A program made the position numbers and the translations under genes. Shown here piece by piece: positions 38,857 to 52,089 of a stretch of DNA of 64,000 nt (within the stretch, counting starts at the first letter, position 1; every line of letters begins with the position of its first letter). The DNA comes from Pithys albifrons albifrons. Lineage: Eukaryota; Chordata; Aves; Passeriformes; Thamnophilidae. The notes below the pieces were generated by a model. It had not been told where the DNA came from, made no database searches, and was given only the letters and a program-made list of their open reading frames with translations. The stretch is from positions 68,746,299 to 68,810,298 of the forward strand of contig NC_092461.1 of the NCBI RefSeq assembly GCF_047495875.1, given 5' to 3'.

Positions 38857-38889
38857 CTTTAAGGGATGTCTTTGTTTCGCTGTCATCCT
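38857..38889 (-). CDS. 33-nt linker microexon between PLAT modules B and C
   Basis: The acceptor is CATATTTTAG and the donor GTAAGAG, phase 1 to 1. It codes the hydrophilic linker KDDSETKTSLK. It lies only 152 bp from exon B2c and joins C1 in frame. A symmetric 33-nt exon could be skipped without shifting the frame, so it may be alternative. Confidence 0.7.
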
Positions 38890-39041
38890 CTAAAATATGA
38901 ACATGAAAAATAATTGTGAAGAAACTTTATCACTTTTCTTCTTAAATTATGATCTTATCTGGAAGGCTTCTTCAGTAATAACTAGACATTAAGTATATAA
39001 TATAGTGCTATAACACAATTTTTCTTTAACAAAATACTTAC

Positions 39042-39097
39042 TATTGGCAGTTAACTCCCTCTCAGTTTTCCCATCATCTTGGCATTCATCTAACCAT
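39042..39097 (-). CDS. Exon B2c: end of PLAT module B
   Basis: This short 56-nt exon has acceptor CCAATGAAAG and a perfect donor GTAAGT, phase 2 to 1. It completes FPCNRWLDECQDDG and continues KTERELTAN. RWLDE-x-DDG-x-x-x-REL is the standard C-terminal edge of LOXHD1-like PLAT domains. Finding it in the right phase independently supports the B2b-B2c junction. Confidence 0.88.
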
Positions 39098-41673
39098 CTT
39101 TCATTGGAAAAAACAAAAATAATAAGATTAATAAAAGCTATTAGTATATAATATAAAAACTAACCATTACCTTCTGTCTCCAATAGTATTTTTTATACTT
39201 GTTTATGACATTGCGCCTTGAAACTACTTCCTAGATCAAAGTTTCTTTTATACATTCATCACAGTTGGCCTTATTCATATTAGAAAAGTTTGGTTCAATC
39301 TGTTCCAGGCAAAGAGGAATTTTCATGGTAGCTGTATGAAGCAGTGGAGTACTATATGATCTACATTATATGAAATGCTAATTATTTACTGGTTCAGAGA
39401 TTCAGTTGTGCATTGAGGGCATTATATAACCTGCAGTGGTTAGTTATATTCATTGTACTAGTTGATATATAAAATCTGCAGGTCTGGAAGTTTCCAAAAC
39501 TTTTGCCCATCTGCAACAATTAAGTGAACTTCTCTTTTTACTTTTCTTTTGTACCAATGAATTTAAGCAGCTTTCCTGCTATATCATTTTACTACCCACA
39601 TACATCCATACTCCTTCAGTCGATCCTCCTTGCTCAAATAACACTTCACAGCCTTCTACAATCTCTCTTATTTAAAAATAAATAAATATATGCTTACTAT
39701 CAGCTTCTTTTCTGTTGACCCCATACTGATTTTGCATTTGTTTAAATCCAAGGATCTACGATATATTTCACCTCTTGTGTGCAACAAAACTCTATGAATA
39801 AATCTCATGCACAGAGTCTAAACTCCACCCTATTTCAACTATTGTTACAATAAATACCTAGATTAACTTTTGAGACCTATCCCCTCATTTTGTCCTAAGA
39901 AAGAAAAGATCACTAGTGGTTTCTAAATATAGAAAGCAAACTTTGACACATAGACAGCACACTTACACTGCAGGCAAGCAATGGCAGAACTCCTCTGGTT
40001 CTATATGTAAAGTCCCTAATCTTTTTCTAAGATCTTAACAAGTTCCTTTTGAAAAGGCAGCCCAATATCTTTTTAAGAATCCCACCCTTCAGAGAAGTCT
40101 CATAAGTTCTCCTCAAATCTAAAGAATCAATTCTCTCATTCATCTATGCTTGCAATAACCATCTTTAATGCACACCAAACCATTTCAAAAGCCAAATACC
40201 CAAAAAGGAAAGCTGAACCAATAACCTGATCATTCAAATAAGTCCTAAGAAGAGTAAATAGTTCTTAGCTAATCTTTCCAGCAACTTTGCAAAATTAAGA
40301 CCTGTGGGGGTTTTTTGTAAACAGGTAGGATTCCTAGAAGAGGAGGACTATCTTTACTCAACCCCTGAAGATTTTCGAGACTTAAGGCATAGTTCCCAAA
40401 ATAACATGGAAACTCTTTTAGCCATGTAACACAAACTTTTAAGTTCTGCAAACCACATACTGCAGAATATAATTATTTGGATCTAAATTACAATTCTTCA
40501 AATTATTTCTGTGGTATTAAATAACACACAAATCCTTACTTTCCTGTATTGCATATTTTATGTGTGGGGATTTTCTCTGTTACAGCTGTATTATTCAACT
40601 CAAAGACTGCTATAAAGTTGAAGTTGCCTCAGATAGTAAGAAAATTTGAAAAAATGGACTATTTAGCAGTTGTTAGAATTCAGAGTCGAACATTTCTAAC
40701 TTTGCATAGGGTAGCAAAATTTTAGACCAACTAAAATAGACCAGTAGACTTTTACTCTACTTTGACAGGAGAAGTTAGTTTTTCCAAAAGTTTTCAGGAT
40801 GTATATGAGAATTTCAGGGACAGAGAAAGTGATCAAAACCACCACATCACCCACCAGTACCTCTCTGTTCACAAACAGCAGGTCCAGTGGGAATCTTCCC
40901 TATCTGGCTTCCTCATCAGCTGTGTCAGGACCTTCACTTCTACAGATGCCGGATATGTTCTAAACTCCTTCCTCTCTGCTGTGTTGTATTTGCAGCAGAT
41001 ATAAGTCCCTCATGAAAACAAGGGCTAGTGATTGTGAGACTTCTTGCAGCTGCTTATAATATACTTCATCTGCCTCTTCATCCTGTTTGGGTGGTCTATA
41101 ACAGACTTCTGCCATGACATCTGCCTTATTGACCTTTGCCCTGATTCTTGCCCATAAACACTCAACATCATCATCACCATCATCAAACTATAGGCAATCA
41201 AAACACTCCTTACCATACAGGGCTACCCCATCACCTCTCCTTCCTTGCCTATCCCTGCTGAAGAATTTACAGCCATCTATTGCAGCACTTCAGCTGTCCT
41301 AGTCATCCCACCATGTTTCCATGATGGCAGTTATTCAGATCTTTATAAACAATACTTCCTAAAAGATGAGAACTGAAAGCTTATTTAATTTCATGTGGTC
41401 TCTGTAAAATTTAGATTAAACAAAAAGACCAATGCACCTTGCCTCTTAGAAAACATTTGGTTTGGGGCTTTTTGCATTAGGCTGTGACTCCCTCCTATGC
41501 CAGTACAGCAACTTTGTTCCTTGTCTTCGATTGCAGAATTTTCCATCCCTTGTATGTTGTAAAACTCTGGGGCATTGCTCATACATCTAGGCTGTATGCA
41601 CATATCCATTCTGCAATTTTTTTCATTATGTTGCTGGCAGGTAACAAATTCTTTTTCTCCATGAATGGCATAC
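39098..41673. other. Intron B2b-B2c
   Basis: About 2.6 kb. Holds a CR1 5'-region fragment at 40830-41345. The rest is unique. Confidence 0.6.
40830..41345 (-). mobile_element. CR1 LINE fragment (5'/internal region)
   Basis: The plus strand carries CACCCACCAGTACCTCTCTG, AAACAGCAGGTCCAGTGGGA, CTGTGTTGTATTTGCAGCAG, GGGTGGTCTATAACAGACT and CCCACCATGTTTCCATGATG, in the order found in reversed CR1 elements upstream of the reverse transcriptase. The frames are broken. Confidence 0.78.
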
Positions 41674-41755
41674 CTATTACAAGGAAATACAACCTCCTGA
41701 GCTTCCTCTCCTTCTTTATGTTTGATGACAATCTTATCCAGGAACCATCCATTGC
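41674..41755 (-). CDS. Exon B2b: Trp-Phe-Leu strand of PLAT module B
   Basis: The 82-nt exon has acceptor TTCAACACAG and donor GTATGC, phase 1 to 2. With the preceding G it reads GNGWFLDKIVIKHKEGEEAQ and then EVVFPCN. GWFLDKIVI is the signature strand of PLAT repeats and FPCNR-W the second. The codon for R of FPCNRWL is split across the next intron. Its start matches exon F2b in position and phase. Confidence 0.9.
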
Positions 41756-42174
41756 CTGTGTTGAAATTACAAAAGTTTATCTTATGAAATCATGCTTTTA
41801 TTTTTTTTAATAAATTTTAAGAAAAGAAGCCCGGATTATCTTTTTCTAGAAGAAACATAGATTATATTAAGACAGTTCTCAGCTAAATAGATAAGATATA
41901 TTAACACAATGAAAGCTTTATTATTTTGTGTCTCCTGTAAGAGATGCAATTCTTCTCTGCCTTGCTCTGTTTTAATTTTAAGAGGGGCGGGATTTTTCCC
42001 TTGGAGACAAATACATGCATATGTCTCTGAACTGTCAAGACCATTCGCATCCCAGCCTACATCTTTTGATTCCTTGTAATAAGGCACTAGGATGTTGGGA
42101 CAAATCTATTTATAGCCATAATCAAGATTTGTGTGAATGCTGAAAATTTTGGTAATTTGGTGGGCCACATTGCA

Positions 42175-42262
42175 TTTATAATAAATAATAAATAATAAAT
42201 AAAATAAATTAATTGTTAATAATTGTTAATAATTAATTATAATAATAAAATTAGAATTTTAA
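42175..42262. repeat. AT-rich simple repeat
   Basis: Repeated ATAA and AATAATTGTT units, almost pure A/T over about 88 bp. Confidence 0.8.
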
Positions 42263-42289
42263 TTAACAAATCTTTAATGCTGTCTTGCA

Positions 42290-42640
42290 AATGCAGCCTT
42301 GGAGGGGCTTTGTATGTCTAGGTGCCAGTAACTGGATCCACGGACAGCAACCAGGCAGACTGAGTGCCTAAGGCCAGCTATTGGAGGTCTTATACATCCA
42401 TATTGTAGATTTTTTTTTTATATGAGATATTGATAGATTGTTATTCTGGTCAGTTGGATGGGTAACAGAGTAAGACCATTGCTACTGTTTGTGTATGAGC
42501 TGAGTTCCTGTCCATGTTGACCTGCATGGACAGCCATGTGCATATATATAGGTGTTTTATAAATGGGTTTGTGTGCATGTCCACTGGGAACACATAGCCT
42601 TGCTACTCGAGTAACCAGCAGGGATGGAGCATTGTAGCCT
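42290..42640 (+). repeat. Unclassified dispersed repeat, copy 1
   Basis: It shares ordered blocks with the segment near 52090: AGGGGCT...TATGT..., TGCCAG-AACTGG, GGATCCA, TGTGTGC and ACACAT...GCCTTGCT. The two are in the same orientation and too far apart for a tandem repeat. Could be an old LTR or part of a LINE; I do not recognise the family. Confidence 0.45.
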
Positions 42641-44550
42641 CACTTCTGTCGAGTTACTGAATTCATCCTCTCCTTAACAGCAGTAACCACGGCACACCCA
42701 GTGCAGGAAGCAGAATGGCATTTCCCTTCAAGATTTCTGGTCCAGAGCTCCTCAGGACACTCTGCAAGCTGCTTCTGTCACCCTCTTACACCTCAATGCT
42801 CTTTCATTGGAAAAAGAGTACTAGTCTGGCCAAGATTCACTAGCAATCAGGCAGGTCAATTTGAAAAAAGGCAAAAAAGATGAAAATCGCTTCCTGGGTA
42901 AATATACAGGTATATATGGAAGGTTTCTATAGAGGAGAAGCTTCTTTCAGCAGGTAAGACACATCACCTACTGACTCACATGAGACCAATGTCCTAACCC
43001 TGCTCTCTAGGACAAAATTCCTTTACTTTCCTCATTCACAGTGGCCATGGGAGTCAATCTGTGCCCTGCAGTCTAGGATCCCCAAAGAAAACATATGTAC
43101 CAGGATTCTTTTAAGATAGCCTCCAAATCAAGACTAAGGACCTTCCTGTCCTGTCACTCAAGCAAGTGGTAGGACTAGAAAAAGGGGTAGTTGCCCCTCC
43201 AAAGGGACCCTCTTTCTTTCCTCTCAACCCACAAGAGACTGGGTGTCTTGATGGCCTCTCTCCTGAGTCACCATCCCTTTCCAGCTCTCAAATACTTAGT
43301 CACCTCAGGCCAGGCTTATGTGGGGCTAGTTTTGGACACAGTTCAAAAGAGATCTGTGAGATCTGTCTGTGCAGAATACAATGAACAACCATCTGAATTA
43401 CCAAGGGATAAATTTTGTTACAGATAGAATTCAATCCATTGTCCTGTTTAGACAGTTCTCCAAACCCACAGATTTGAACTCCAAAGTCAAAGAACATCTT
43501 AAGATAGCTGAATTGGGTTATAGATTTGTCATGCCAACTCTGTGATAAGGCCATGCTGCCTATTAAAGGAGACATGAAGGAAGAGCGCATGATATGGTGT
43601 CCTGAGGAATAGAGGGAAGGTGGGCTGCACCACACTGCATTCTGTGTTATGTCTTTCATCCATGCTGTGGAAGGCAAAAAACTTTAGAGAACTAGAATGC
43701 CCCATTCCAAGGCTACACTATTAAGGCTATTTCTGTAATAGTCACAAGTCTACTCAGAGCTTTAGGCAGTACAGTCAGCAAGATGGGTGTTGCTTGAGGC
43801 CATTTCAAAACAGAGTGGGGTAAAATGGCTTTTCTAATCTGTTATCAGTGTGGCCCCAGACTGCTTTAAAAATTCTTCTCTTCACTTAGCTTCTTCCTAG
43901 ATATTAATCAAATGTATTTTCAGTATTTTACATCTTCAGTGCTTTTAAATGCTAGCTTGCTCTTCATTTATATCAATCCAGAGATGCACACTTCAAGGGC
44001 CTGTACCCAAAAAATTCAACTCATCACCAAATTATTTTTTTCTGAAAAACCTACAAACTGAATGCAATGTCACTCACTGGAACAGCTCCATATTGACTTG
44101 CACAGATTAAGTAAATAATCAAATCTTCTACTGTTGCCCAAAGCAGCAAGAACATTATGCTGGAGATACTCAAATTTTGTCTGGTAGAAAAGCAACTGCT
44201 GAATATCTCTAATTCCTTTCTGGCCAGTTTTCAGGTTATATAATGAAGGATTGTCTTACCAGTGTGAGTCACACTTTTAAGTTTGCCATATGCAAAGAAA
44301 TAGTGCTTTCTTATAAATAATCTTGAAAACAAAGAGTAGAATGACAGTATTTGCCATTAAACTCATGGCCTTTTTTCTGTCCATTACCACTGTTTTTCAT
44401 CATCCCATCACAGTGAACAGCCTGCAGGAAGACTTTTTATCACTGCAAGACCTTCTGTCACATTTTCTGTGAAGGATGCAATCTAAACAAAGTGCGTTGG
44501 GTTTAAAAAGAACTTGCAAACAGATTGGCCTCTAGGAAGTTAAATCCTAC

Positions 44551-44629
44551 CTGGACCAGCTCCATCATGGCTAATCAGAACTTTCTCCAAGTCTCCCAGT
44601 GAGACAGCCTTTATGCAGAAAATATCCAT
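44551..44629 (-). CDS. Exon B2a: middle of PLAT module B
   Basis: The 79-nt exon has acceptor GGTTCCACAG and donor GTAGGA, phase 0 to 1. It reads MDIFCIKAVSLGDLEKVLI and then SHDGAGP. The SLGDLEKV strand and HDGAGPG turn match DLGQLYKI and HDNTG of exon A2. Unlike modules A, C, D and E, the second half is interrupted here by an intron just before the Trp-Phe-Leu strand. Confidence 0.88.
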
Positions 44630-45218
44630 CTGTGGAACCATACAAGGAAAATGATAGAGGTCTTGAACACAGCTATTGTTTTAACAGTATAGAATAGCTC
44701 AGTTTTCCATCTTTTTTTTTTCCGCAAAATGAATACAGTTGTTTTGTATTGGTCTTGGCCAGACAGTGAGGATCCCTTAAAACTTCCTAAGGTGAATAAC
44801 GCCTTGAGTTCTTTGGCACGATACAATGATCAGTTGCAAATGATTATTTGGTCATTTTCATATTATATTTTTTAGCACTACCTGCCTTAGCAAGACTGGA
44901 AAACATGCTTAGGAATATGGATTTAGAACTTGATTCTAAAATTCACAGTGATCTGTTCAGGTGGACAAAAATGCTACTGTTACAATTTCATCTACATGTG
45001 CAATAGAAATATGAATACTCAATTTTTACTATCTAATCGTCTCGGTAAATGGTTGAACAAGCTGATAAAAATTATCCATATGATGCAATTATGGAAGTAA
45101 TTTTGAATAAAGAAAATGGTAAATTATTGAATAAATCTTATAAATAAAATTATATTTACAGTTGTTTGCTAGGCATAATTTACTTTATTGATCAGACGTA
45201 GCATTGTTTTTACTTCAC
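44630..45218. other. Intron B1-B2a
   Basis: 589 bp. Nothing recognised apart from splice signals. Confidence 0.6.
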
Positions 45219-45373
45219 CTGTCCACGCCGAAACTTTACACTATTATTCTTAGATCTATGAAGCTTCCTTCTGCCAGCATCTCCTCTTGTCCCAATGAGG
45301 TTGATGTAAACATTGGAATCTGTTTCAGCACCAAGTTTAGCACCTGTGTATATATGGACCTCATACACCAACA
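45219..45373 (-). CDS. Exon B1: first half of PLAT module B
   Basis: The 155-nt exon has acceptor TTCTTCTAG and donor GTGAAG, phase 1 to 0. It codes 51 residues. VYEVHIYTGAKLGAETDSN is the classic PLAT start, followed by VYINLIGTRGDAGRRKL and the boundary FRRGQ. The TDSNVYI and GTRGDAGRR blocks are the hallmarks of LOXHD1-type repeats. The frame stays open past the donor for only one more codon before a stop. Confidence 0.93.
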
Positions 45374-48300
45374 CTAGAAGAAGAAAAAACAAGATTATCC
45401 TTGTAGCTGTCACATGATTCTAAACATTCATCATCAAAATTTTGCCTGAAAACTGCACAAATTTTCAGGTTTGCAAGTATCAACAGCTATCCATGAATTT
45501 TTCACTTCTAGGTTGAAATACTTCAATTTTCTTCACAAAAATTGGAAAAGATCAAGCTTTAAAAACCACATTAAGCAAGTAATCAACTAAGTGCTCCCTA
45601 GTGCTCCGTTTTCTTCTCTCACTCCTCATTGACTATTCATGATTTCAGTATTGAATTCACAAAGTCTTTTTGTGCAAGTTTTCTGGAGACCACCTGACTA
45701 TGCCCAGTTGCCATCTCAAATAGCTAATATTCACTGGTACTAAGGTATTTTCTACCTCCAGATTTGTGCAAAACAATTATCTGGGTTGTTAACCTTCATT
45801 TCCTCTTAAAAGAAGAATAACAACCAGAAATCCTAGCAGTTTTAAATTTTAACCTCACATACAAAGGTGGGCAAGTAGATGAATGAGCTCCCTCATCTAT
45901 AAAAAATGAATAGTCATCTTGCTTTTAAAGGTTTCAACATTTTTCCAGAAACTGCTCTCAGCTAAAATATGGTTACAACTTTTTAATGCTGAAGTCTTAC
46001 ACACAAAAAAATATGCACTTCTTGAAAGAATTCTGGAATATAATTCAGAGTTAGTGTATTAACATGTTTTCTACCACACTAATATTATCTTTATAATTAT
46101 CCAGATATGAAAATTTGTTTGACAAAATTATTTGTACTGATCATATACTATTAAATTCATTTCAGTTTTTATTATTGTGACTTAAAAAAAACCCCAAAAA
46201 ACAAAAAACAGCCCAACAATCCTACTTGCATTTTAATGGCAATTTTCCCATGTAGTGTTTCTATTCTAATCACAGCTGGCCATTTCTGCTGCTATGTAGT
46301 AGATCACAGAGGAGATGGCTGTTTCATTAATGTGTAATTTTAATAGTTCTTGGGAGTGAAGAAAGATAATAGAAGCCCCAACAAACACAATTAAACACTA
46401 CTTTTAAGAAGAAACTGAGATGAAAACGGAAAGTGAAAACAAAATACTTAAATAGGGAGAATATGCTACAAAAACTAATTAAAATACTATTACTCTTATA
46501 CCAGCAAATAGCTAGTAGAATTTCCATCATTTTTTCATTCACTAGATCTCAAGACAGCTTATAAAACTCAAACACCACATAATCCATCATCACTGAAGAA
46601 CAGCTATTTCTGATTCCCAGTGGAGATGCTAAACAAGTAGTAAAATAATACTGCAAAAGCTTTGGGGAAAAAATAGCCCCATGTCTATCAAAAAAATAGG
46701 AGAAATTTTGATGGATAGACTGTGTGCTTAATCAAATTAGGGCATTTCTTTTAATTGGTATAAAATCATCCTGCAGGGGCAAACAGTGCCTCAAACTCAT
46801 TATCACTATTACAACTGTGACTCAAAATAGGAGTGATGTTCCTTGATCAGTTTTACTATTTTCTGTATCTCCAAGCATTCATTGCAGTTCTCACATCATG
46901 CGTTAATGAACCAACACAGCCCATGACATATAGTTGATCTCAATAACACAAACACGTCAATTAAAAAAAATTGACAGAGCCTTATAAAGTCTAATTTCAA
47001 GGGGTTTAACATTAAAAAATCATGATAAAACAAATGGTAGATATGAATGGCAAGCAATAAAGATAAATTGACCTGATAATTAGCATAATTGGGCTATATA
47101 TCCAAATTACATTTTATACCATATCTCCTACTGTATAATCATAACTGGCCAAAGGACAGAGGATAAGGGGTGGCAGCAAACAATGACAGGAAATATGCAA
47201 CAGAGCAAAGAGCCACACTGATCATGAAGGGGCAAAACCTTTTGCTGGGTGGAAGAGGTCACATGTCCAAAATAAAAAGCTAACAATTATATTAATCTGT
47301 GACCAGCCATTTCAATAACAGGGCTCTACTAACCATGGAGCAAGATCCTGCAGGTAATAAAAGCAGGGACATATTCTCATGAAGTCTCCTCCACACTTTT
47401 ACATTCTTTCTTACATTCTTAGTTTTAAAAATGCAAAACATCTCTGGGAGCTGACAAGAGGGTATAGACTGTTTATGTTATGACTGTTTATACACAAAGA
47501 TTGATATCTGTATTATTTGCACCTACAAATAATTTCCATGATCAAAAATAAAAAAATTAACTATGAGCACAATCTTAAAGCATATTCAAGGTTTTTTTAA
47601 AAAAACTCTTTAACAATAAATGTTTACTAAAACAAAATGCCAACAAATTCTTTCACTTCTGGAGGGAGGATACACAAGACCAGAACAAGATGTAATTACA
47701 ACACAACACAAAGATATTAACAGATAAATAAATTATAGTTCATTTCATAGCACTGTACATCTCTGTGGTAACCAGAGAGATGATAATGATCTAATCAAAT
47801 ACAGTTTTCTGTTTCTACAAGCCTAAATAAATCAGTCTGAAATACAAAACATGCACATGTTGAAAGTTCAAAAACTGGAAAATATTTTCCATAGCTCCTT
47901 GTGTCTATACATCTCTCACCATCTGTAAAATGTTAGGTCTGACATTTATTTAGGCTACACAGTCTGCATTATTTATAAAGGAACCTTCTTAACAAAATAA
48001 ACCAGTTTGTGCTTTAATTTTTTCTACAAATCAACAATACAGGCTACTATATTAGAGTAATAAAAGGAATGTTTATGTCCCTTAACTGCAGTATATGCTA
48101 CACAGCATTTCATAGGAATCACACAAAAATTTAAGCAAGGAAAATAGTCTCCAAAACACATTGTATGTGCCTTCTTAACAACATGCCACTTGGTAAAATA
48201 CTTGCCCATTCATATAAACATTCACTAAAGTGTCTGTGGAGGTTAAGCCTTTTCTGTACAAATGGAAACCTAGGCACAGACCAACATGAGAGGATGCAAT

Positions 48301-49380
48301 TTTTTCAAATTTTGTCAAGCAGTTCCTCTACATTGCAGAACAGCTACAAAGGGTCTTCAGGTTAATATCTCCTGAGTTACAGATTGCTTAAATATAAGAA
48401 CAAGAAGGATGGTGCCAATCTATAACGGATAACACAAGGTACACCAATTCTTAGATGAGCACAGGGGACAATACAACAAAACCTGGATAACAAACTCACC
48501 CCTTGAATGTACTGCTGAGATAGACTCACCATATGTGAATTTATTCCATGTGTAGCTTTCTGTATATTGTTCATAAAACACAATTTTTTTGTGTAGAGAG
48601 TAAAATAAAAGATCTCAGAAAATACGTTCAGCCTCTGTGACTCTGGTTTAATTTCTTTTTAGTAACTGACCTTCTCTAAGGCCTCCACTGCAGGCACATC
48701 TGAAATGGAGACCTGTTTCACTGCAGGAAGAAAAAGCCATCCCAAAACTCTGAGAATTAGAACTCTATGGTCCAATCCCCTGTTCTGTAGCAGTAATTTC
48801 ATTTTACTATATGCTGATTCAGTGAAACTACACCAGCTGAAAACTGGGCTGACAAAACAGAGGCAGGTTCACAGATTTAAAAAAAAAAAAAGGTTGAAAA
48901 TTATATCACAAAACCATGCACTCAACGAAAGTCTGGAAACAGTGTTTCAGCATTATAAGGGACCTATTAGACTCACATCACAACTACACATCTGTCCAAT
49001 GTGGAGCACATCAAAGTAATAGAAGAAACATTTTGCAAAAAGCAGTAACTTTGATAAAGGAGATAAGAGGATTCATTAATAGAGAATAGCAGGGGAAAAA
49101 ATCTCAGCTAGAACTCAGTAAAAAAGAAAATGACCTTTCAGAAAATAAGTGATTAAAATCTTCAAATTGCTCACAGGGTAACTTTAGATAAGCACTGTAA
49201 GAAAACAGAAAACTCTGCAACATGAATGCATAGATGAAACAGTTGAAAAGAGAAAAGTAAAATGTTTTCAGGCAGAGGTGGGGAGCTTCTAAAAGACAGA
49301 CAATAAAGCAGTATAATAACTGTGTTAAAAATGACTAAAAAATATATTAAAAATACTAGAGGAGTCACTGAGCAGCCAAG

Positions 49381-49607
49381 TGCTGTAGGTTCTAGTCCTG
49401 AGGACTTCGCTGTCACTGTCCAAGCTCATTTGGCTGTGGCAGATGAACGTGAGGAGTTTAAGGGTGGGGCCAGTTCTGTGCACGCTGTGCCTCACCTAAA
49501 AGAACCACTGCGCAGGCTGGAAGGACACACCCACGTGGGGAGAGCCCTTCCCAAATCTTTGTTTGCAAAGCCGAGCCATACATACATACCTATAACTATC
49601 AATTTCT
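49381..49607 (+). mobile_element. 5'-truncated copy of the composite SINE-like family
   Basis: It starts TGCTGTAGGTTCTAGTCC, the very end of the 5S-like block, and continues with the same body as 22932-23313: GTCCTGAGGACTTCGCTGTC, AGTTCTGTGCACGCTGTGCC, CCACTGCGCAGGCTGG and GGGGAGAGCCCTTCCCAAAT, ending with CATACATACATACC. The tRNA-like and most of the 5S-like parts are absent. It is in the opposite orientation to the first copy. Confidence 0.75.
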
Positions 49608-52089
49608 CCTGAAGAAGTAATGTACAGAATTCAGTAACATGACATTTTCCTTTAGAAAATGTACACAGTAAGCAGATATTACTGGTTGCTTTGTGTTAAA
49701 GACTGATTTAATACTTTGATATGTTTTGGGAGAAGAAAGCAAACCTAATAGAACTGAAGAACAATTCATTGTAGAGAACAAGAGAAAGTTTTTATTGCAG
49801 AAATATTGGTCTTTTTTCTGCTGACTTAGTATAAACAGTTGTCCCCTTGTCCGCCCTTTTCAAAGTAATTCTACTAAAAAAAGTCATTATTTTAGAATTC
49901 TAGTCAAGAGCAGATGAATTCAAGATTAATATACTTATCATTTATTACTCAAAGTATATTAGGTAAGCTTCCTCCATGTTACAGCTCCTGTGCCTAGTGA
50001 CACTGGTGTTTCTGCAACAGCACATTAGCCTGAATCAAGAACCAATCCTCTGGTCTGCCCTCCCTCCTTCTTTCTGCTGTGCAGGATGGAGTGGTTTTAC
50101 ATCAAAAAAACTATATTCTTCTTGAATGAAACTAAACCAGATAATACATTCCAGGAACACAATGATGACAATCTTACCACAAATTGGCAGTCAGTCTATG
50201 GGAACTTCCCTCTAAACTCACATGAGGAGTACATCAGACACTTAACTAAGTGGATTTTTAGCACTAAGTGCTTCACTAAGCAAATCCACTCCCATCAGGC
50301 CACTAGTGGGCCGAAAAAGCACAAAACCTAGAGGGATGTTAAATGATATACAAGATTAAAATTGTCAAACTGCTTCTGTTCAGTCCTCCCTTAATGACAG
50401 TGCTCCAGCATAACAGAACAGTATTATACAGTATTGCTCCAGGTTCTTCCTTTTTTCCATATGTCATGGCCACTTGAATAAAATGGCTCAATGTGCCAAA
50501 CAGCATTTCTGTGGTTTTACTACTTGGTATCCACTATCTAGATTTCACAAATAGTGTTTGGCATTTTGCCATGACAGAAGGGTAAAGAAACAGGTTGGTG
50601 CAGTCCTAAGGGTAAAAGAGAATAAATTCTTAACAGCTGATAGCGGTTAAGAGGGATTATCTTCCTCAAAAGTGGTGCATATATTATTTAAGACACAAAT
50701 ATAAAACAGTATCAAGTGAAGATATTTCAATTAAAAATACAGTTCTCACCATAATATCCACTAAATGCTATCTAATCTCCACTATTACTATTTGGAGCAA
50801 GAGTCTAAAAATATATATATTCTACATTACATGTAGGAAAATTATCAATTTTGAAATACACACTTGCTAATGAATTTTACAATAGGAAAGAGAAGTTTGT
50901 CTATTTAGGTAAGTAGTTGCTGATTTCTGAGTAATAGCAGGGTTAAAAAATTTGTAGAGATAACACTTGTGTCACTACTATTTGCTTTAGTCATCTTTTG
51001 CACTATTTCAGTCAGTGGGCAAATTCTAACCTTTCTGTATTTGCCTGCACATTTCTCCAAAGGAAAAAGAACTCTAAATCTTTCAAGCTGGAATTTTTCC
51101 TGCCTCAGTCTCAATATTTGTCTTCGGTCTATATCAGTACAGTTATTCCTTCAATTATGTGAACAAGAACGAGACACATTTACCCATTTGTATTCTCATT
51201 TGACATTTATGTTAACATAAACACAACAGTAAGAAAATTCAATACTACTTGTATCATGTAGCCCTTTAGATCAAAACTTCAGCTGTGTCTGAAGACAAAC
51301 CATGTTAGCATGTATGACAACAGTCAGCGCATTCACAAAGGAACACAGACAGAGATACTGGCAGGCAGCAGTCCAGTTAGCACTCTGCTTTATCTTCTCC
51401 CAGGCCCATCACAGGAGCCATCAGCCCATCTTCACCATGACAGGGGCACCAGGGCAGGTGGAAACTCGTATCAAAGACGTAGACAAGATGACACCATGTT
51501 TCAGTCCCTTTAGGGCTGTCCCAGGAGAGTCTCAGTCCCCGTGTCTGGGCACAAAACCCACCGTGATGACTCAGTTTGGAGTATGTGTCATACTTCTGGG
51601 GTTTGCTGCCTAAGGGTGTCAGACACAATATAGGACTGAGGGGAAGAGTATTTTGTGATTGGAGAGGAATTCTGAGACATTTAGGGAAGAAACTAAAGAC
51701 AGATAATAGATGAATCTCCTTCTCACTTGCAGAGGAACAAGTGTTGGAAAACAGGGAGATATATACGTGCACATGCAGGTAGAGGGTATAAGTGACTGGA
51801 CTGAAACCAAGTTGGGGTCATGCAATGACAGCAACAGGAGAGACTGAAGGGACTAAAACTGTCAGCGAGTGGAGCTGAACCAGAGGTCAGAAGCCCATGT
51901 CTCTAAGTGCAAGACCACATGAGCAGCTGAATGCTGGAGGCACCATGGGAATCCCAGTCAGAGACACTGTGAATATGGGTATCTCTAGGAGTGAGACCTG
52001 ATAATGTATATGGGTGAGTCAAACGGGGAGATAGCTCTCTGTGTGCATGTGTGTGTGCATGTGGGAAGACAGCCTGTGCCAGCAGCTGG

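Larger units (their letters stand above)
41756..44550. other. Intron B2a-B2b
   Basis: About 2.8 kb. Holds an AT simple stretch (42175-42262) and an unclassified dispersed repeat (about 42290-42640). The rest is unique. Confidence 0.6.

Noticed and set aside
48675..48703. Possible 29-nt minus-strand microexon between TCCATTTCAG and GTCAGT
   Set aside because: It would need phase 1 in and phase 0 out, which breaks the in-frame join between A2 and B1, and it encodes no recognisable sequence.
51302..51772. Open frames of about 100-130 codons on both strands
   Set aside because: Mutually overlapping frames without splice context or recognisable motifs; probably part of old repeat sequence.
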